Shown piece by piece: positions 29,040 through 40,710 of a stretch of DNA of 64,000 nt (the first letter of the stretch is position 1; each line of letters opens with the position of its first letter). Position numbers and translations under genes: made by a program. The notes under the pieces are model-generated. The model did no database searches and was not told the DNA's origin. It was given only the letters and a program-made list of their open reading frames with translations. The DNA comes from Candidatus Nitrosocosmicus sp. (GTDB taxonomy: Archaea; Thermoproteota; Nitrososphaeria; Nitrososphaerales; Nitrososphaeraceae), in the NCBI GenBank assembly GCA_025934495.1, contig JAICXY010000004.1:1-64000 (forward strand), read 5' to 3'.

Positions 29040-30758
29040 CTAATATCGTCTCTCCGCAGGTGCATAACGAGTAAAAGTAACTGGATGCCAATTCATTTTT
29101 GGTTCACCATCATCATTGTAATATGCAAGCGTATGTTTTAAAAAGTTATTATCATCACGCTCTTTATAATCTATTCTGGAGTGAGCTCCTCTAGATTCAC
29201 GTCTGTTTAAAGCACCAAGTAATACAACTTCAGCGACTCTTAACATGGAATCAAGTTCCATTACATTAAGAAAATTAGTGTTATATTCTTTGACTTGATC
29301 GTCAACGTGTTTCCAATATAAAGATTTGAGTTGGCGTATTTTTTTCAATCCTTCGACGAGAGATGATTCGGTTCTATAAACATATGCATTTTCGTCCATT
29401 GTATCTGTAAGTTCTTTTCTAATTTCATATGGATTTACATCACCTTTTCCTCTAAATATTCTATCAAATATTCTTTTTTCTTCAGTGGAAATTTGTTGAT
29501 TATCAACATTAATGGAATTGCTTTTATATTTAATTGAATAGTTTGCTGCCAATTCACCGGTAATGGCACCCCAGACTAGACATTCTGAAGTTGAATTTGC
29601 GCCAAGCCTATTAGCACCATGTAAACTATTACAAGCAGCTTCACCTGCAACCCATAAACCATTTAATTCTGTAGCACCATCTACGTTGGAATGAATTCCA
29701 CCCATCATATAATGGCATACAGGCCTAACTTCGATAGGTTCGTTTATCACATCGACACCAGAAAATTTTATACCGATTTCTCTAATTCCTGCTAATTTTC
29801 CTTTAATTTTTTCATCACCCAAATGTGTCAAATCTAATTTAAGACAATCAACACCTGACACATGTTTAAACCCTCTACCGGCTTGAATTTCAGTAATCAT
29901 AGCACGAGATACAACATCTCTAGACGCCAACTCCAATTTATCTTTGGCATAATTTTTCATGAATCGCTCGCCTTTAGAATTAATAAGATATCCACCTTCA
30001 CCTCTTGCCCCTTCGGTAATCAAAATTCCCGAAGGTATAATACCGGTAGGATGAAATTGAACAAACTCCATATCTTTTAAAGCTAATCCAGCTCTGTAAG
30101 CCATATCCAAACCATCGGGTGTGGAAGAGTAAGCATAAGTGGAAAAGCTATAAATTCTTCCTGCACCTCCGGTACATATTATTCCAGAAGGAGCAACCAT
30201 ATTTACAAAGTGACCATTTTTAATTTCTATACAAGTAAAGCCTTGAAAAGTATTGCTATTATGAAGTATCGAGGTGCAAAACCATTCATTAAAGAAGGTT
30301 ATATTTTCATATTTAAGACAGGTATCATATAAAGTCTGCATTTCATAGAAACCCACTTTATCTTGAGCATAAGTTGCTCTAGGAAAGGAATAACCCCCAA
30401 ATTTTCTTTGATCAATCCTACCATTTTCTTTTCTTGACCAAGGCATTCCCCAGCGATCCAATTGAATAATTTCATAGGGAATCTTTTTAACCAGCAACTC
30501 TGCAACATCTTGGTCTGCCAAAAAATCGCTTCCTTTAATAGTATCGTATATATGGGATTCCAAATTATCGCCCTCATTTTCATAAAGAACTGCAGCGGTT
30601 CCTCCTTCGGCAGATACGGAGTGAGAACGCATTACCTGAACTTTTGAAATTACTGCAATTTTCAGATTTTTATTTTTTGATGCAGCAGATATAGCAGCAC
30701 GTAATCCTGCAAGTCCAGAACCAACAATAATAATATCATATAAAAGAGTCTCGGTCAA
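29040..30758 (-). CDS. sdhA: Succinate dehydrogenase flavoprotein subunit
   Basis: IIVGSGLAGLRAAI, SVSAEGGTAA, HPTGI...LITEGARGEGGYL, HYMMGGIHSN, SLHGANRLGANS. Confidence 0.96.
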   Translation of the reverse strand: MTETLLYDIIIVGSGLAGLRAAISAASKNKNLKIAVISKVQVMRSHSVSAEGGTAAVLYENEGDNLESHIYDTIKGSDFLADQDVAELLVKKIPYEIIQLDRWGMPWSRKENGRIDQRKFGGYSFPRATYAQDKVGFYEMQTLYDTCLKYENITFFNEWFCTSILHNSNTFQGFTCIEIKNGHFVNMVAPSGIICTGGAGRIYSFSTYAYSSTPDGLDMAYRAGLALKDMEFVQFHPTGIIPSGILITEGARGEGGYLINSKGERFMKNYAKDKLELASRDVVSRAMITEIQAGRGFKHVSGVDCLKLDLTHLGDEKIKGKLAGIREIGIKFSGVDVINEPIEVRPVCHYMMGGIHSNVDGATELNGLWVAGEAACNSLHGANRLGANSTSECLVWGAITGELAANYSIKYKSNSINVDNQQISTEEKRIFDRIFRGKGDVNPYEIRKELTDTMDENAYVYRTESSLVEGLKKIRQLKSLYWKHVDDQVKEYNTNFLNVMELDSMLRVAEVVLLGALNRRESRGAHSRIDYKERDDNNFLKHTLAYYNDDGEPKMNWHPVTFTRYAPAERRY

Positions 30759-31010
30759 ATATTTTATCTCATTTAAATATCTATATATTTCAATAATAAA
30801 TCCTTTCTAATACCTAATAACAAATTATCATGTGATTTAGTATATTGTAATAACTGATTATTAGATAAATGGTAATTCGGAGAAAATATAATGTATTATG
30901 TCCAAGACAATTAAAAAAATCCGCAAAATATTTCTCAAGATTGATTAAATGCGTTTACCCTCGATTCATAATAATACCTTCCTGAGATCTAAAGTTAAGA
31001 CAAAACTGCG

Positions 31011-31707
31011 GGTTCTGTTCACTTAAGTAAAGCCTATAGCGTGAAGATGCCATATCTCCTTTGTGATAAGAAATAGAGCGCATTCTTTAGAGTATATTGA
31101 CTAGGTTTATATTTTTACTTTTCAGGTTTATCTTTAAGAAAAGCAGAGCAGATGGACTATCAGATTGCTTTATTAAAAGAAATTATGTATATTTGTAATT
31201 GAATTCAAAAGTAATCCTCAATGGATATCCTCCAAGAAAAAGAAAATCTCCGAGTATTCTTTTATACAAAAAGATGAGGTTGCTGTAATAAAAGTTAGAC
31301 CAGAGTACATTTGGGTATGATTGGTTGCAATTATTAAACTGAGAACAAAGAAATCCTTGGGATGAGTGTATCAAAAGAATGAAAAATATGTTTGTTATCA
31401 AGCGATTTATTTCAGATGTTGTAGAAGAATATAGGAAGAAGATCCGGTTTCCACAGATGGATGTAGTTGGTATCAATCGCAAGTCTGCCAGTTTGAAGCT
31501 AGGTCATCATATCCATTCTTTTGTGTATAAGATTGAGAAAACTATCATTATTGAAACTATTCAGTATATTAAAGACAGAACCAAATAATGCTTCGATGAT
31601 TTCTTCCCATGCAGAAAAAAGAAGAAATGTAAATAGAGTATGTGATTAATTGGTTGAATCTATTTGTAGGTTATTATAATAAGGTTAGGTCTTAAATGAA
31701 CAGAGCC
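31011..31707 (+). mobile_element. Decayed IS6-like element
   Basis: Ends GGTTCTGTTCACTTAAG / CTTAAATGAACAGAGCC; flanks AAACTGCG / AAACTATG (6/8). Peptides TIIETIQYIKDRTK and PKEILGMSVSKE-like in broken frames. Confidence 0.75.
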
Positions 31708-31870
31708 AAACTATGGGCATTTTGTCAAAATTATTTGTATAATGGGCTACAAAACCCTATTTATTATTTTGAAAATGTTTTCCAAATTCTTAACTTTCCA
31801 TAGCCTTTAATCATGTTCTTTATATTTTTATTCTTGTCCTCATTGATCGCTTTGGTATGATACAGTAATT

Positions 31871-33087
31871 GGCTCTGTTAACAGTTGTGTAGACATGTAG
31901 ATACTATCTTTATGTAAACTGATCACGCTTGTTTAGCAATCATAATACATTTAGCTTACTCTTCTATAATTTATTATTATGAGGGATACTTTCCTCATCA
32001 GAATGCTTACTGATAAGGAAAAAGATATTCTTTATCAGTTGATGCTTTACGATAAAGAAGATGGATATAGGGCCAAAACAATCCTGCTCAAAGCCGATGG
32101 ATATACAGGCCCTGAAATAAGAAGAGCGAATAACCATCATGATGTCAATATCCGAAAGGGGATACATCGTTTTATGAGAAAGGGTTAGATGGGATAGTCT
32201 CAAAAATACACGAACACAAGCCAATCAAAATAACCAATATGACATAGAAAAAAAGATTGTTGAAATAATAACCATAAATCCAAGAATGGATTATGGTGAT
32301 GGACTATCATTTTCAACATGGTCATTACGTGTGTTGGCCTTGAGGATTCGTTACAAGGGAGATAAACATGGTTGAAATTAAGCCATGCTCAAATTAGAAA
32401 TATCATTCTAAAGCAAGGTTTCAAATGGCAATTCTAAAATAACCTTGGGATCCACCTGGACCCAGAATATCATTTGAAAAAAAGAGAATAGAGGAATTAA
32501 GATATAGCCTACCTGCTAACTCAATCCTACTTTATAAAGATGAAAAGGGATCCATAGCTGCAAAACATGCGGTATAATATCATGGTCCTCAATACAATCC
32601 AAAATATCCAAGGCTCAACAGAAGATAAGAGGAATTTTGAATGTATTTGGTGTTTATGATTACAATAATAACAAGATAAGGATTCATTCATACAAAAAGA
32701 AAACAGCAGGAAAACAGTTTTTAGATTTTACAGTAGTATAGTAGACCAAAATATGATTCAAGTGTAGAACAGATATTTTTGGTACTAGATAATGTATCGA
32801 TACACAAATCTAACAAGGTAAAAGAAACTCTAGTAAAGTATCACCCAAGGATACAGCTAGTATATTTCTTTCAACTAGATCTGAATTAAACTTAATAGAA
32901 GTCATGTGGTTATATCGAATTCATAGGCAAGCCATAAACAATTCCACGTTTTTCAATGAACGAGATATTGGTAAAGCAATAGTATCAGATTGGACTATAA
33001 ATTATAATAAAAAACATGTAGACAAAATGAGTATAAACAGTTTACATGAAGAAAGTATCTTTAGATTACATAACTGTTAACAGAGCC
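31871..33087 (+). mobile_element. Decayed IS630-like element
   Basis: TIRs GGCTCTGTTAACAGTTGTGTAG / TTACATAACTGTTAACAGAGCC. HTH fragment LTDKEKDILYQLMLYDKEDGYRAKTILLKADGYTGPEIRR, later LDNVSIHKSNKVKETLVKYHPRIQLVYF in broken frames. Confidence 0.75.
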
Positions 33088-33155
33088 ATTCAAGACAAGG
33101 ATTATTTAGATTACATAACTTCTTTAATAACACTATTATAAATAATTATTATGTT

Positions 33156-33653
33156 TTGTATATGGTCTTAAATGTAGATTTTTCTGACATTCTTAGTATA
33201 TCTCAGACAATTGGTATTATAGCAACACTACTGTTGAGCTTGTATTACAACAGGAGACAAATACAAAACCTATCAACTGATATCGAAACTCAGGTTCTCA
33301 ATGACTTGGATGAAAAAGTACATAGATTAAATGAATCTATGGTTGAACATCCAGAGTTATCAAGAGTTGTAACTAATCTACCATCAATTTCTTTAGATGA
33401 GCGATTTTCTTTTGATGTACTTAATGTATGGTCACATGCTTATGATATGCGAGAACGAAAAGTACTTAATGACAATGAATGGTCTGGCTGGGTGCATTGG
33501 ATGAGAAATGCCTTTAAAGAGGGTACAATAAAGGAACATTGGGAACAGATACACCGTAATGAATGGTTTGATCCTGCCTTTGAAGACTTTATGAATAAGG
33601 AGGTAATAGCACCTATTGAAAAAGGATATAATGAAAAAGCAACAACAGCATAG
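33156..33653 (+). CDS. Hypothetical protein, N-terminal TM helix
   Basis: 165-aa ORF; ISQTIGIIATLLLSLYYNRRQIQNL then soluble helical domain. Confidence 0.65.
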   Translation: MYMVLNVDFSDILSISQTIGIIATLLLSLYYNRRQIQNLSTDIETQVLNDLDEKVHRLNESMVEHPELSRVVTNLPSISLDERFSFDVLNVWSHAYDMRERKVLNDNEWSGWVHWMRNAFKEGTIKEHWEQIHRNEWFDPAFEDFMNKEVIAPIEKGYNEKATTA

Positions 33654-34189
33654 TTTTTCTATACTTTCATTGTTTCCGACACTATTTTTCTTATTGACTA
33701 TGTCGTGAAGAAGTAATGATAATCCTAATCGACTCAGAGAACGAGGTTTACATATTGTAAGGGAATAATAGGGCCTTGGAATACTGATCTCACTATTATC
33801 TAATGATATTGATTGAGGAGATATTTTCAAGCAAATAAGACGACGGATGATGAAAATAAAACCTTGGTCCATTAGGTTAAAAAATCATGGTGATGATAAT
33901 GATATTGGTTCATTATAAAGGATCTTGATACTCATGTAAATCCTTCTTTCTTATTTTTCATTTTCATCTTACATCCATTAGTCTCTAAACTATATCCTGC
34001 TTGCCTATTGCAATTATACTATTTCTATAATCAAATTCATTATTTTTGTTATATTTTATCTTGATTTCCAAACAGTTTATTCTTCTGTTTATTGTAGTAT
34101 AATTAGGGATAGAAGGTACATTCCCTTTAGCATGGCCATGTGCAATGCTTTCTTCTATCTGTTTATAAAGTAAATGAAATTACACTTTA

Positions 34190-34370
34190 GCATATCCAAG
34201 TAAAAGAATGATAAATGTATTTGGATAATGAAATGGTTCCTAATTCTACTTTATCTTTGTTCATCTCTTTTAATTCAGCATCCCAGTTATCAATAACATC
34301 AAAGGCTATCAGTATTTCACTACGTCTAACAAGAGATTGGTTGTAGGTGGACCATTTCATATATGTAATT
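34190..34370 (-). pseudogene. IS5-like transposase N-terminal remnant
   Basis: DNA closely parallels 150-343 (TTTGTTCATCTCTTTTAATTCAG...CAAGAGATTGGTTGTAGGTGGACCATTTCATAT). Confidence 0.65.
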
Positions 34371-34897
34371 AGTTGAAGTTAGAATGCATTTGGAAACAAA
34401 AAAATCATGCAACAAAGCAGAAGATGCTACAAGATTTTCATGTCATCATAACTATGAACTTAAGGAATTTTTCCATCATACCTGCTATCAATGATAAAAT
34501 ACATTTCTACAAATTTTTGTAAATTAGATTGATTATATTGTGCTCAAAATATCATGATTTTATTGAAATTGAGTGGAAATAGATATTTTGAATAAACTAA
34601 TTATTCTAGAAAAACCTTAAGTTACCAGAGCCTCTTGACGTATTCAGTTAAATATGTTCAATTAGAAATAATTATATCACCTACCAAGATTTTGCACCTG
34701 TTTTTGCAATAATAACTTTATCACACAATTTGCCATATTAGGTAATATATATTTTATATCTTTTGTACTTTTATTATTTGTTTTTGATATATTTCAAATA
34801 TACTAATGCTTTTTTCAATATAGAAAGGTAATATGCTTCAACATTAACCTACGTTTAGGATGGAATAATTGCTATAATCGCAACACTTTAACAAATT

Positions 34898-35245
34898 TTA
34901 TTGACTTTTTTGCAATAGGTTTTCTAAACCATTTTCTCCTACTGCACCCACAGCCCTATCTACGGGTTGTCCGTTCTTAAACATCACAAATGTCGGTATG
35001 GCATATACATCAAAACGCATAGCTATCGATTGATTGTCATCCACATTTAATCGTCCAAATTTTACTTTGTCACCATATTTTTTAAACAGCTTATCAAAAA
35101 TAGGAAGCATAAATTGACAAGGTCCACACCAGGTAGCCCAAAAATCAACTAAAATATATGTATTACCTGATAATACATTTTCAAAGTTTTTTTCAGATAA
35201 TTCAATGATATTGCCAAATTGTGATGGAGTAAATTCGTTAGTCAT
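34898..35245 (-). CDS. trxA: Thioredoxin
   Basis: VDFWATWCGPCQFMLPIFDKL, YAIPTFVMFKNG. Confidence 0.95.
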   Translation of the reverse strand: MTNEFTPSQFGNIIELSEKNFENVLSGNTYILVDFWATWCGPCQFMLPIFDKLFKKYGDKVKFGRLNVDDNQSIAMRFDVYAIPTFVMFKNGQPVDRAVGAVGENGLENLLQKSQ

Positions 35246-35322
35246 TTTTATGGATAACCTATATCAGCAAATGATATATAAGAATTTTTTAATTCCAACC
35301 GTAAAAGAATAAGATATGATAT

Positions 35323-35766
35323 TTACAAATCAACAATATATTCTATAACAAATTCACCGTTAGATGGTTCTTTAAAAATTTTCATTTCATGATAGGTTAT
35401 ACCTTTGATTTCGACTTTAAGTTCATGCTTTTCGATATCAAATAGATCACCTTCACCATAACCATCTATATAATATTTGTTTAATTCTTTATTAAAATAA
35501 ATAAAAATATTATATTCGGATAAAATGATTTTATCTATTAATAATAATAATAACACTTTTTCTAACCAATCAAACAATAAATTTTCTAAATCAAAACCTT
35601 CAGCTGAGATAGGGATTTTTAATTTTTTTTCGACATGATCGATATCATACATAGTATTTACAAGTCCTTTAGCTGAATATTGGAAAGCATTCGCTAAAGT
35701 TTTTCCTTTACACCGTATATAAGCATCAGTCATATGCTCTAAATATTCGACATTCTCAAGAATCAC
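35323..35766 (-). CDS. Archease
   Basis: EHMTDAYIRCKGKTLANAFQYSAKGLVNTM, GEGDLFDIEKHELKVEIKGITYHEM. Confidence 0.88.
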   Translation of the reverse strand: MILENVEYLEHMTDAYIRCKGKTLANAFQYSAKGLVNTMYDIDHVEKKLKIPISAEGFDLENLLFDWLEKVLLLLLIDKIILSEYNIFIYFNKELNKYYIDGYGEGDLFDIEKHELKVEIKGITYHEMKIFKEPSNGEFVIEYIVDL

Positions 35767-35845
35767 AATACCTTATACGTATTAATAGATATTATAATTA
35801 ACCGGAAAATCTAAATTATAAAAAAAAATCAATCGTTCAATAATA

Positions 35846-37132
35846 ATGAAATTTGATTTGCCAAGGGGGATGAGAGACATTGAAACAGATGAGTTTGAAA
35901 ATATTAATTTAATTAAAAATGTTTTTTATGAATCTACAAAAGTTTTTAATTTTAAAACAATGGAACCATCGCCTTTAGAATTACTATCTACACTAGAATC
36001 AAAATCAGGCCCAGGAATAATTAATGAAATTTATAGTTTCATAGATAAGGGCAATAGAAAAGTAGCACTCAGATTTGATTTAACCATAGGGTTAACAAGA
36101 TTTTTTGTTTCAAGACGAGATTTAAAAATCCCGGCAAAAATTGCTTCATTTGGTGGAGTATGGAGATATGATGAACCTCAATCAGGACGATATCGATTTT
36201 TTCATCAATGGGATATTGAAATTTACGGCCCAAATAGCTTGGATGCAGATACAGAAATAATTGAATTTACATCAGTTTTTCTTAATAAATTGGGTTTAAA
36301 AAAGATAATAATTGATATTAATAGCAGAGAACTGCTTGAAGAATATATCAAAAATAATTTAAACATTACAGAAGAAGAAACACTTTTTGAAATATTCAGA
36401 GCGATAGACAAAGTACCTAAAAAAGGAAAAAATGGGGTTATAGAGGAATATAAAAAAAAAATCAATGATAAAGTTTTAGAAAAAGCTATGATCTTTGCAG
36501 AAAAGAAAGGCAGTTATGAAGAAATAAATAATTTTATAGAACCATTGAAATTAAAGTCATGGGAAAGTATAAAAAAAGTAGTTCAATCACTATCAAATAG
36601 AAAAGTAAATAATATTAGGATAAATTTAGGCATTGTAAGAGGTTTGGATTATTATTCAGGAATTGTTTTTGAAGCTATAGATCTAGAAAATGATATTGGT
36701 TCGCTAGTGGGTGGGGGCAGATATAACAAACTTACGGATACATTTGGAAGAAAAGATATGGGTGCCACAGGTGCTGCAGGAGGTATTGAAAGAATCATTC
36801 TAGCAATGAAAAAATACAATATTATTAAAGAGGAGTATACGAAGGATTTAATATTTATAGCATTTGATTCTCCAAAAATGGCAAATAATGTAGAAAGATT
36901 AGCCTCAAGTCTAAGAAAAGAAAATAAACCTGTAGATTATGATTTGCTAGGTAGATCACTTTCTAAACAAATTATTGATGCAGAAAATAAAAAAGCTAAA
37001 AATACCATCATTTTCAAGTCGGATCAATTAGAATCAGATGGAAATATTATTTTACGAAATAATGCCGATAAAAAGGAAAAAAAAATAAATATATCTGAAA
37101 ACTTTGATAAATTATTTAATGAATTAAACTAA
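35846..37132 (+). CDS. hisS: Histidyl-tRNA synthetase
   Basis: LPRGMRDIE, ALRFDLTIGLTRF, WRYDEPQSGRYRFFHQWDIEIYG, VRGLDYYSGIVFEA, GSLVGGGRYN. Confidence 0.95.
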   Translation: MKFDLPRGMRDIETDEFENINLIKNVFYESTKVFNFKTMEPSPLELLSTLESKSGPGIINEIYSFIDKGNRKVALRFDLTIGLTRFFVSRRDLKIPAKIASFGGVWRYDEPQSGRYRFFHQWDIEIYGPNSLDADTEIIEFTSVFLNKLGLKKIIIDINSRELLEEYIKNNLNITEEETLFEIFRAIDKVPKKGKNGVIEEYKKKINDKVLEKAMIFAEKKGSYEEINNFIEPLKLKSWESIKKVVQSLSNRKVNNIRINLGIVRGLDYYSGIVFEAIDLENDIGSLVGGGRYNKLTDTFGRKDMGATGAAGGIERIILAMKKYNIIKEEYTKDLIFIAFDSPKMANNVERLASSLRKENKPVDYDLLGRSLSKQIIDAENKKAKNTIIFKSDQLESDGNIILRNNADKKEKKINISENFDKLFNELN

Positions 37133-37238
37133 AGATAATATTAAATATAATTTTTCCGGCATTATTTTTTAATTATTTCTTTTTGGATATTTAATTAATT
37201 AATGAGTAAAAATCATGCTAAATTGATAGATTGGAATA

Positions 37239-37520
37239 TCAATAGTCAAGTTTTATGGTATTGGTACTTTTCATTTTAATAAAACCACTTGGAGTTTTAG
37301 CATATACTTTTCTAACCACCAAGTCAGGAGGATCGTAACTGATATACAAATCACCTTCATTTAATTCTTGAACATTATAATTAATTTCAATTAAATCTTC
37401 CCGAATTCCATTTCCTTTCAATATTGTTTTTGCCTTTGCAATCAAGTCAGGATCAGAAGTATTGGGGGCAAAAAAGATTTTTCCAATTAAATTAAAATCA
37501 GTCATCAATCTCATGTACAA
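37239..37520 (-). CDS. Conserved hypothetical protein
   Basis: 93-aa ORF; likely start at MTDFNLIGKIFF. Confidence 0.5.
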   Translation of the reverse strand: MYMRLMTDFNLIGKIFFAPNTSDPDLIAKAKTILKGNGIREDLIEINYNVQELNEGDLYISYDPPDLVVRKVYAKTPSGFIKMKSTNTIKLDY

Positions 37521-37566
37521 GAATTAATAATTATATATATGCATCACGTTATAGCAACAACATATT

Positions 37567-39351
37567 TTACAAATATCCAAAAGCAGGATCGGATTTTCTT
37601 CTCAGTGTAACAATATAATCCAGCACAGCTTTTTCGTCTTCATTTAATTTATGATTAAATCGTCCAAGTAGTATTTTTGCTTGTTTGCTATTCAGATAAG
37701 TATAAAATATATCACCTTCATTTAGTTGCCGGCCTATCTGTGGTCCATTAATAGATACTGCGACCTGCATACCTTTAGTAGCTTCATCAATAGTCTTTCC
37801 TTTATCTTGAATTTGGTGAATTATTCCAACTCTTTTTCCATCAATATTCATTATTGACATCTTTTGTTTTATTTTACCTATGCTTATTTCTGCGCCAAAT
37901 ACTGCAGGATCACTTCTTCTAAAAACATATCCTTTCATAAATTCAAATTTACAGATTGGTGGAACTTCATTGAATAAAATAGAATCCTCATGTTCTTTTT
38001 GATATGAAACCCAGTCCATATAACTTCGAACAAGATTATAAATAATTTTTTCGTTAAAGATCTTTATACCGCGCTCAAATGATTCTTTTTCTGCATCTTC
38101 CAAAATTTTTACATTAAATCCAAGAATTACACCTAAATGACGATCCTTGTCTTTAACAGCCGATGCAGCCATTACATCCCTTCTACTTATTTGACCAATA
38201 TCCGATGATCTAATGGGAATTTTATCTTTTTTTAACATTTCAGATATTGCTTCTATAGATCCGATTGTATCACATCTTAAAATAACGCCATTTGATTCAT
38301 TATTAACAATTACGGATTTAACTTCAGATTCTACAATTTTTTTGATTTCGTTTTCTTCATCTTTTGATGCAAGTCCATATAACGGACTTCCAGCAATAAC
38401 ATTATCTAGATCGGGTGAAGTAATCTTTAACCCTGCAGCAGATACTACCATATCAACATTTCTAAACTTATCCCGTGGGTCCCGCATTTCATCAAGGGGT
38501 TTTGGTAAAAGCAATGATTTAACTTTGATTACAACTGCTGACTCTCGTTTTGCAACAACCATTAGATCGCCTTGTCGAATAATTCCATCTAAAAGTATTA
38601 TATTGGCAGAAGGCCCTAACCCAATTTCCTCTTTTACTTCCAATATAATGCCACGTGCAGTGCCTTCGTGTCGTTCCAATTTGTGAGTCATATATTGTTG
38701 TGTTAATCCAACCAAAACTGTAAGAAGTTCAGGAATGCCTACACCACTGAATGCACTAACAGGCACTAAAGCTACTTCTTTTGCAAAATCTTTAACACGC
38801 CAAAAAGCCTCGGAAGTAAATCCTAATTCAGACAGAGAACCCAAAACATTGTAAATCTTATTATCAAGATCAAGTTGAACTTCCTTTGATTGAATTTTTA
38901 TTTCTTCGGTAATAAAATCAGTTTTTCCATTTTTCCATCCAGTTATACGGTCAACTTTATTTATTGCAACTACAAATGGAACTTTCCTTTTTTTTAAAAT
39001 ATTAATACTTTCTATAGTCTGAGGTTCAAATCCTTTATTTACATCAACAACAACTATGGCTATATCTGCAGCAGATCCTCCTCGTATCCTTAAATTAGCA
39101 AAAACCTCATGTCCAGGAGTATCAATAACTAACAAACCTGGAATAGAATGAGCATGAGAGGAAATTTTTTTAAATAAAGATCCGGTCAAACTTTGAATAA
39201 TCTCTATTGGAAAAAAACTAGCACCGATATGTTGTGTAATACCACCAGCTTCGTGAGATTGGACAAATGTTCCTCGTATTTTATCCAATAGAGAAGTTTT
39301 ACCAGAGTCTACATGACCTAAAACTACTACTACGGGTTGGCGCAGATGCAC
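37567..39351 (-). CDS. infB: Translation initiation factor aIF5B/IF-2
   Basis: VVVLGHVDSGKTSLLDKIRGT, GGITQHIGA, IDTPGHEVF, NKVD. Confidence 0.96.
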   Translation of the reverse strand: MHLRQPVVVVLGHVDSGKTSLLDKIRGTFVQSHEAGGITQHIGASFFPIEIIQSLTGSLFKKISSHAHSIPGLLVIDTPGHEVFANLRIRGGSAADIAIVVVDVNKGFEPQTIESINILKKRKVPFVVAINKVDRITGWKNGKTDFITEEIKIQSKEVQLDLDNKIYNVLGSLSELGFTSEAFWRVKDFAKEVALVPVSAFSGVGIPELLTVLVGLTQQYMTHKLERHEGTARGIILEVKEEIGLGPSANIILLDGIIRQGDLMVVAKRESAVVIKVKSLLLPKPLDEMRDPRDKFRNVDMVVSAAGLKITSPDLDNVIAGSPLYGLASKDEENEIKKIVESEVKSVIVNNESNGVILRCDTIGSIEAISEMLKKDKIPIRSSDIGQISRRDVMAASAVKDKDRHLGVILGFNVKILEDAEKESFERGIKIFNEKIIYNLVRSYMDWVSYQKEHEDSILFNEVPPICKFEFMKGYVFRRSDPAVFGAEISIGKIKQKMSIMNIDGKRVGIIHQIQDKGKTIDEATKGMQVAVSINGPQIGRQLNEGDIFYTYLNSKQAKILLGRFNHKLNEDEKAVLDYIVTLRRKSDPAFGYL

Positions 39352-39756
39352 TTATAAAAATATTACAGACGACTCTTTTATGAAGCTTTCATGTGAATCA
39401 GAAGCATGAACAATATTCTCGGTAATTCCTAATCCAAAGTCACCTCTGATTGTTCCAGGAGCAGCATCAAATGATTTTGTAAGGCCGATCATAATCCTAA
39501 CTGTGCTTATAGCATTGTTCCCTTCAAGGATACATGCTACAACGGTTCCAGAACAAATAGAAGTAACTAATTCATTAAAAAAAGGTTTAGTGCTGTGCAT
39601 AGAATAAAATTCCTGTGCTTTATCTACTTTGAAATTATATGTTTTTAATTGTTGTATATCAAAGCCTTTTTCTTCAAAACGCTGTAAAACCTTGCCTACT
39701 AGTTTTCTTTTGAATGCATCAGGTTTTACCAATATCAAAGTTTTTTCAATACTCAT
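39352..39756 (-). CDS. ndk: Nucleoside diphosphate kinase
   Basis: TLILVKPDAFKRKLVGKVLQRFE, ENIVHASDS. Confidence 0.95.
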   Translation of the reverse strand: MSIEKTLILVKPDAFKRKLVGKVLQRFEEKGFDIQQLKTYNFKVDKAQEFYSMHSTKPFFNELVTSICSGTVVACILEGNNAISTVRIMIGLTKSFDAAPGTIRGDFGLGITENIVHASDSHESFIKESSVIFL

Positions 39757-39969
39757 TTATTTTCGCTTCTTGATTCCACCTTTAATATATTTGTCAGTCC
39801 ATTTGAAAACTCTTGGATCTCTTTTTAATTCACGTAGATTTTTTTTGCATTTTGCAGAACAAGTCCATTGAATTGACCCATCATTTTTAACTAGCATAAT
39901 TCCCTTGCCAGTGTCAACGTGTTTTCCGCAGAAAAAACATTTCCTTAAAGATACGACATTCTTACTCAT
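39757..39969 (-). CDS. rpl24e: Ribosomal protein L24e
   Basis: CFFCGKHVDTGKGIMLVKNDGSIQWTCSAKCKKN. Confidence 0.95.
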   Translation of the reverse strand: MSKNVVSLRKCFFCGKHVDTGKGIMLVKNDGSIQWTCSAKCKKNLRELKRDPRVFKWTDKYIKGGIKKRK

Positions 39970-40005
39970 TGTTAATAATCACCATTAATAATATGCAATT
40001 TTGAA

Positions 40006-40218
40006 TCATTTTATCTTTCTTGCCTCTCTCTCGGTTTCTCTAAGCATCAAAATATCATTCATTTTTACAGGACCTTTTACATTTCTTGTCAGTATTCGTC
40101 CTTTATCTTTTCCTTCAGATATTCTTACACGTACCTGAATTACTTCTCCAGCTATACCAGTTCTACCTACAATCTGAATTACTTCTGCAGGGATTACCTT
40201 TTCCTCTGCCTTACTCAC
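40006..40218 (-). CDS. rps28e: Ribosomal protein S28e
   Basis: [34 protein letters not shown]. Confidence 0.95.
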   Translation of the reverse strand: MSKAEEKVIPAEVIQIVGRTGIAGEVIQVRVRISEGKDKGRILTRNVKGPVKMNDILMLRETEREARKIK

Positions 40219-40245
40219 CTATTAAACACACCCTCACACACACAA

Positions 40246-40626
40246 TTATTCAGATTTATTTTTTAAATTGTCGACAGTACTTGTAATTTGTTCTAGGATC
40301 TGTTGCGATTCACCCGCGTCAATAATTGTAGCTGCAGCAGATCCTACTTCTATTCCCAGTGCGTTCCCCAAGTCCTTTTTACTAGGTACAAAAACATATT
40401 TTGATGTACGTTCATCGCATAAAATTGGCAAATGTGCAACGACTTCTGGTGGTTCAACATCCTCAGCGATAATAACTAATTTACTGATTCCTCGCTCTAT
40501 TGCCTTTGTAGTTTCATTTGTTCCTTTTCTAACCAAGCCGCTTTGTTTAGCCAATCGAACAGCTTCATAAATTGCATTAACCAAGTCTTGGGGTGTGTCA
40601 AATTTTACATAATATGGTTTACTCAT
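40246..40626 (-). CDS. rpl7ae: Ribosomal protein L7Ae
   Basis: VRKGTNETTKAIERGISKLVIIAEDVEPPEVVAHLPILC. Confidence 0.96.
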   Translation of the reverse strand: MSKPYYVKFDTPQDLVNAIYEAVRLAKQSGLVRKGTNETTKAIERGISKLVIIAEDVEPPEVVAHLPILCDERTSKYVFVPSKKDLGNALGIEVGSAAATIIDAGESQQILEQITSTVDNLKNKSE

Positions 40627-40710
40627 AATTCACAATCACCCATTGGGATCATTTCCATCCTTAAATATCATAAAAAAGAGTATTAAAAACGTTGTCCTGT
40701 GGTGAGCATA

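Noticed and set aside
38213-38686. 157-aa plus-strand ORF
   Set aside because: Antisense to infB, which has strong family motifs.
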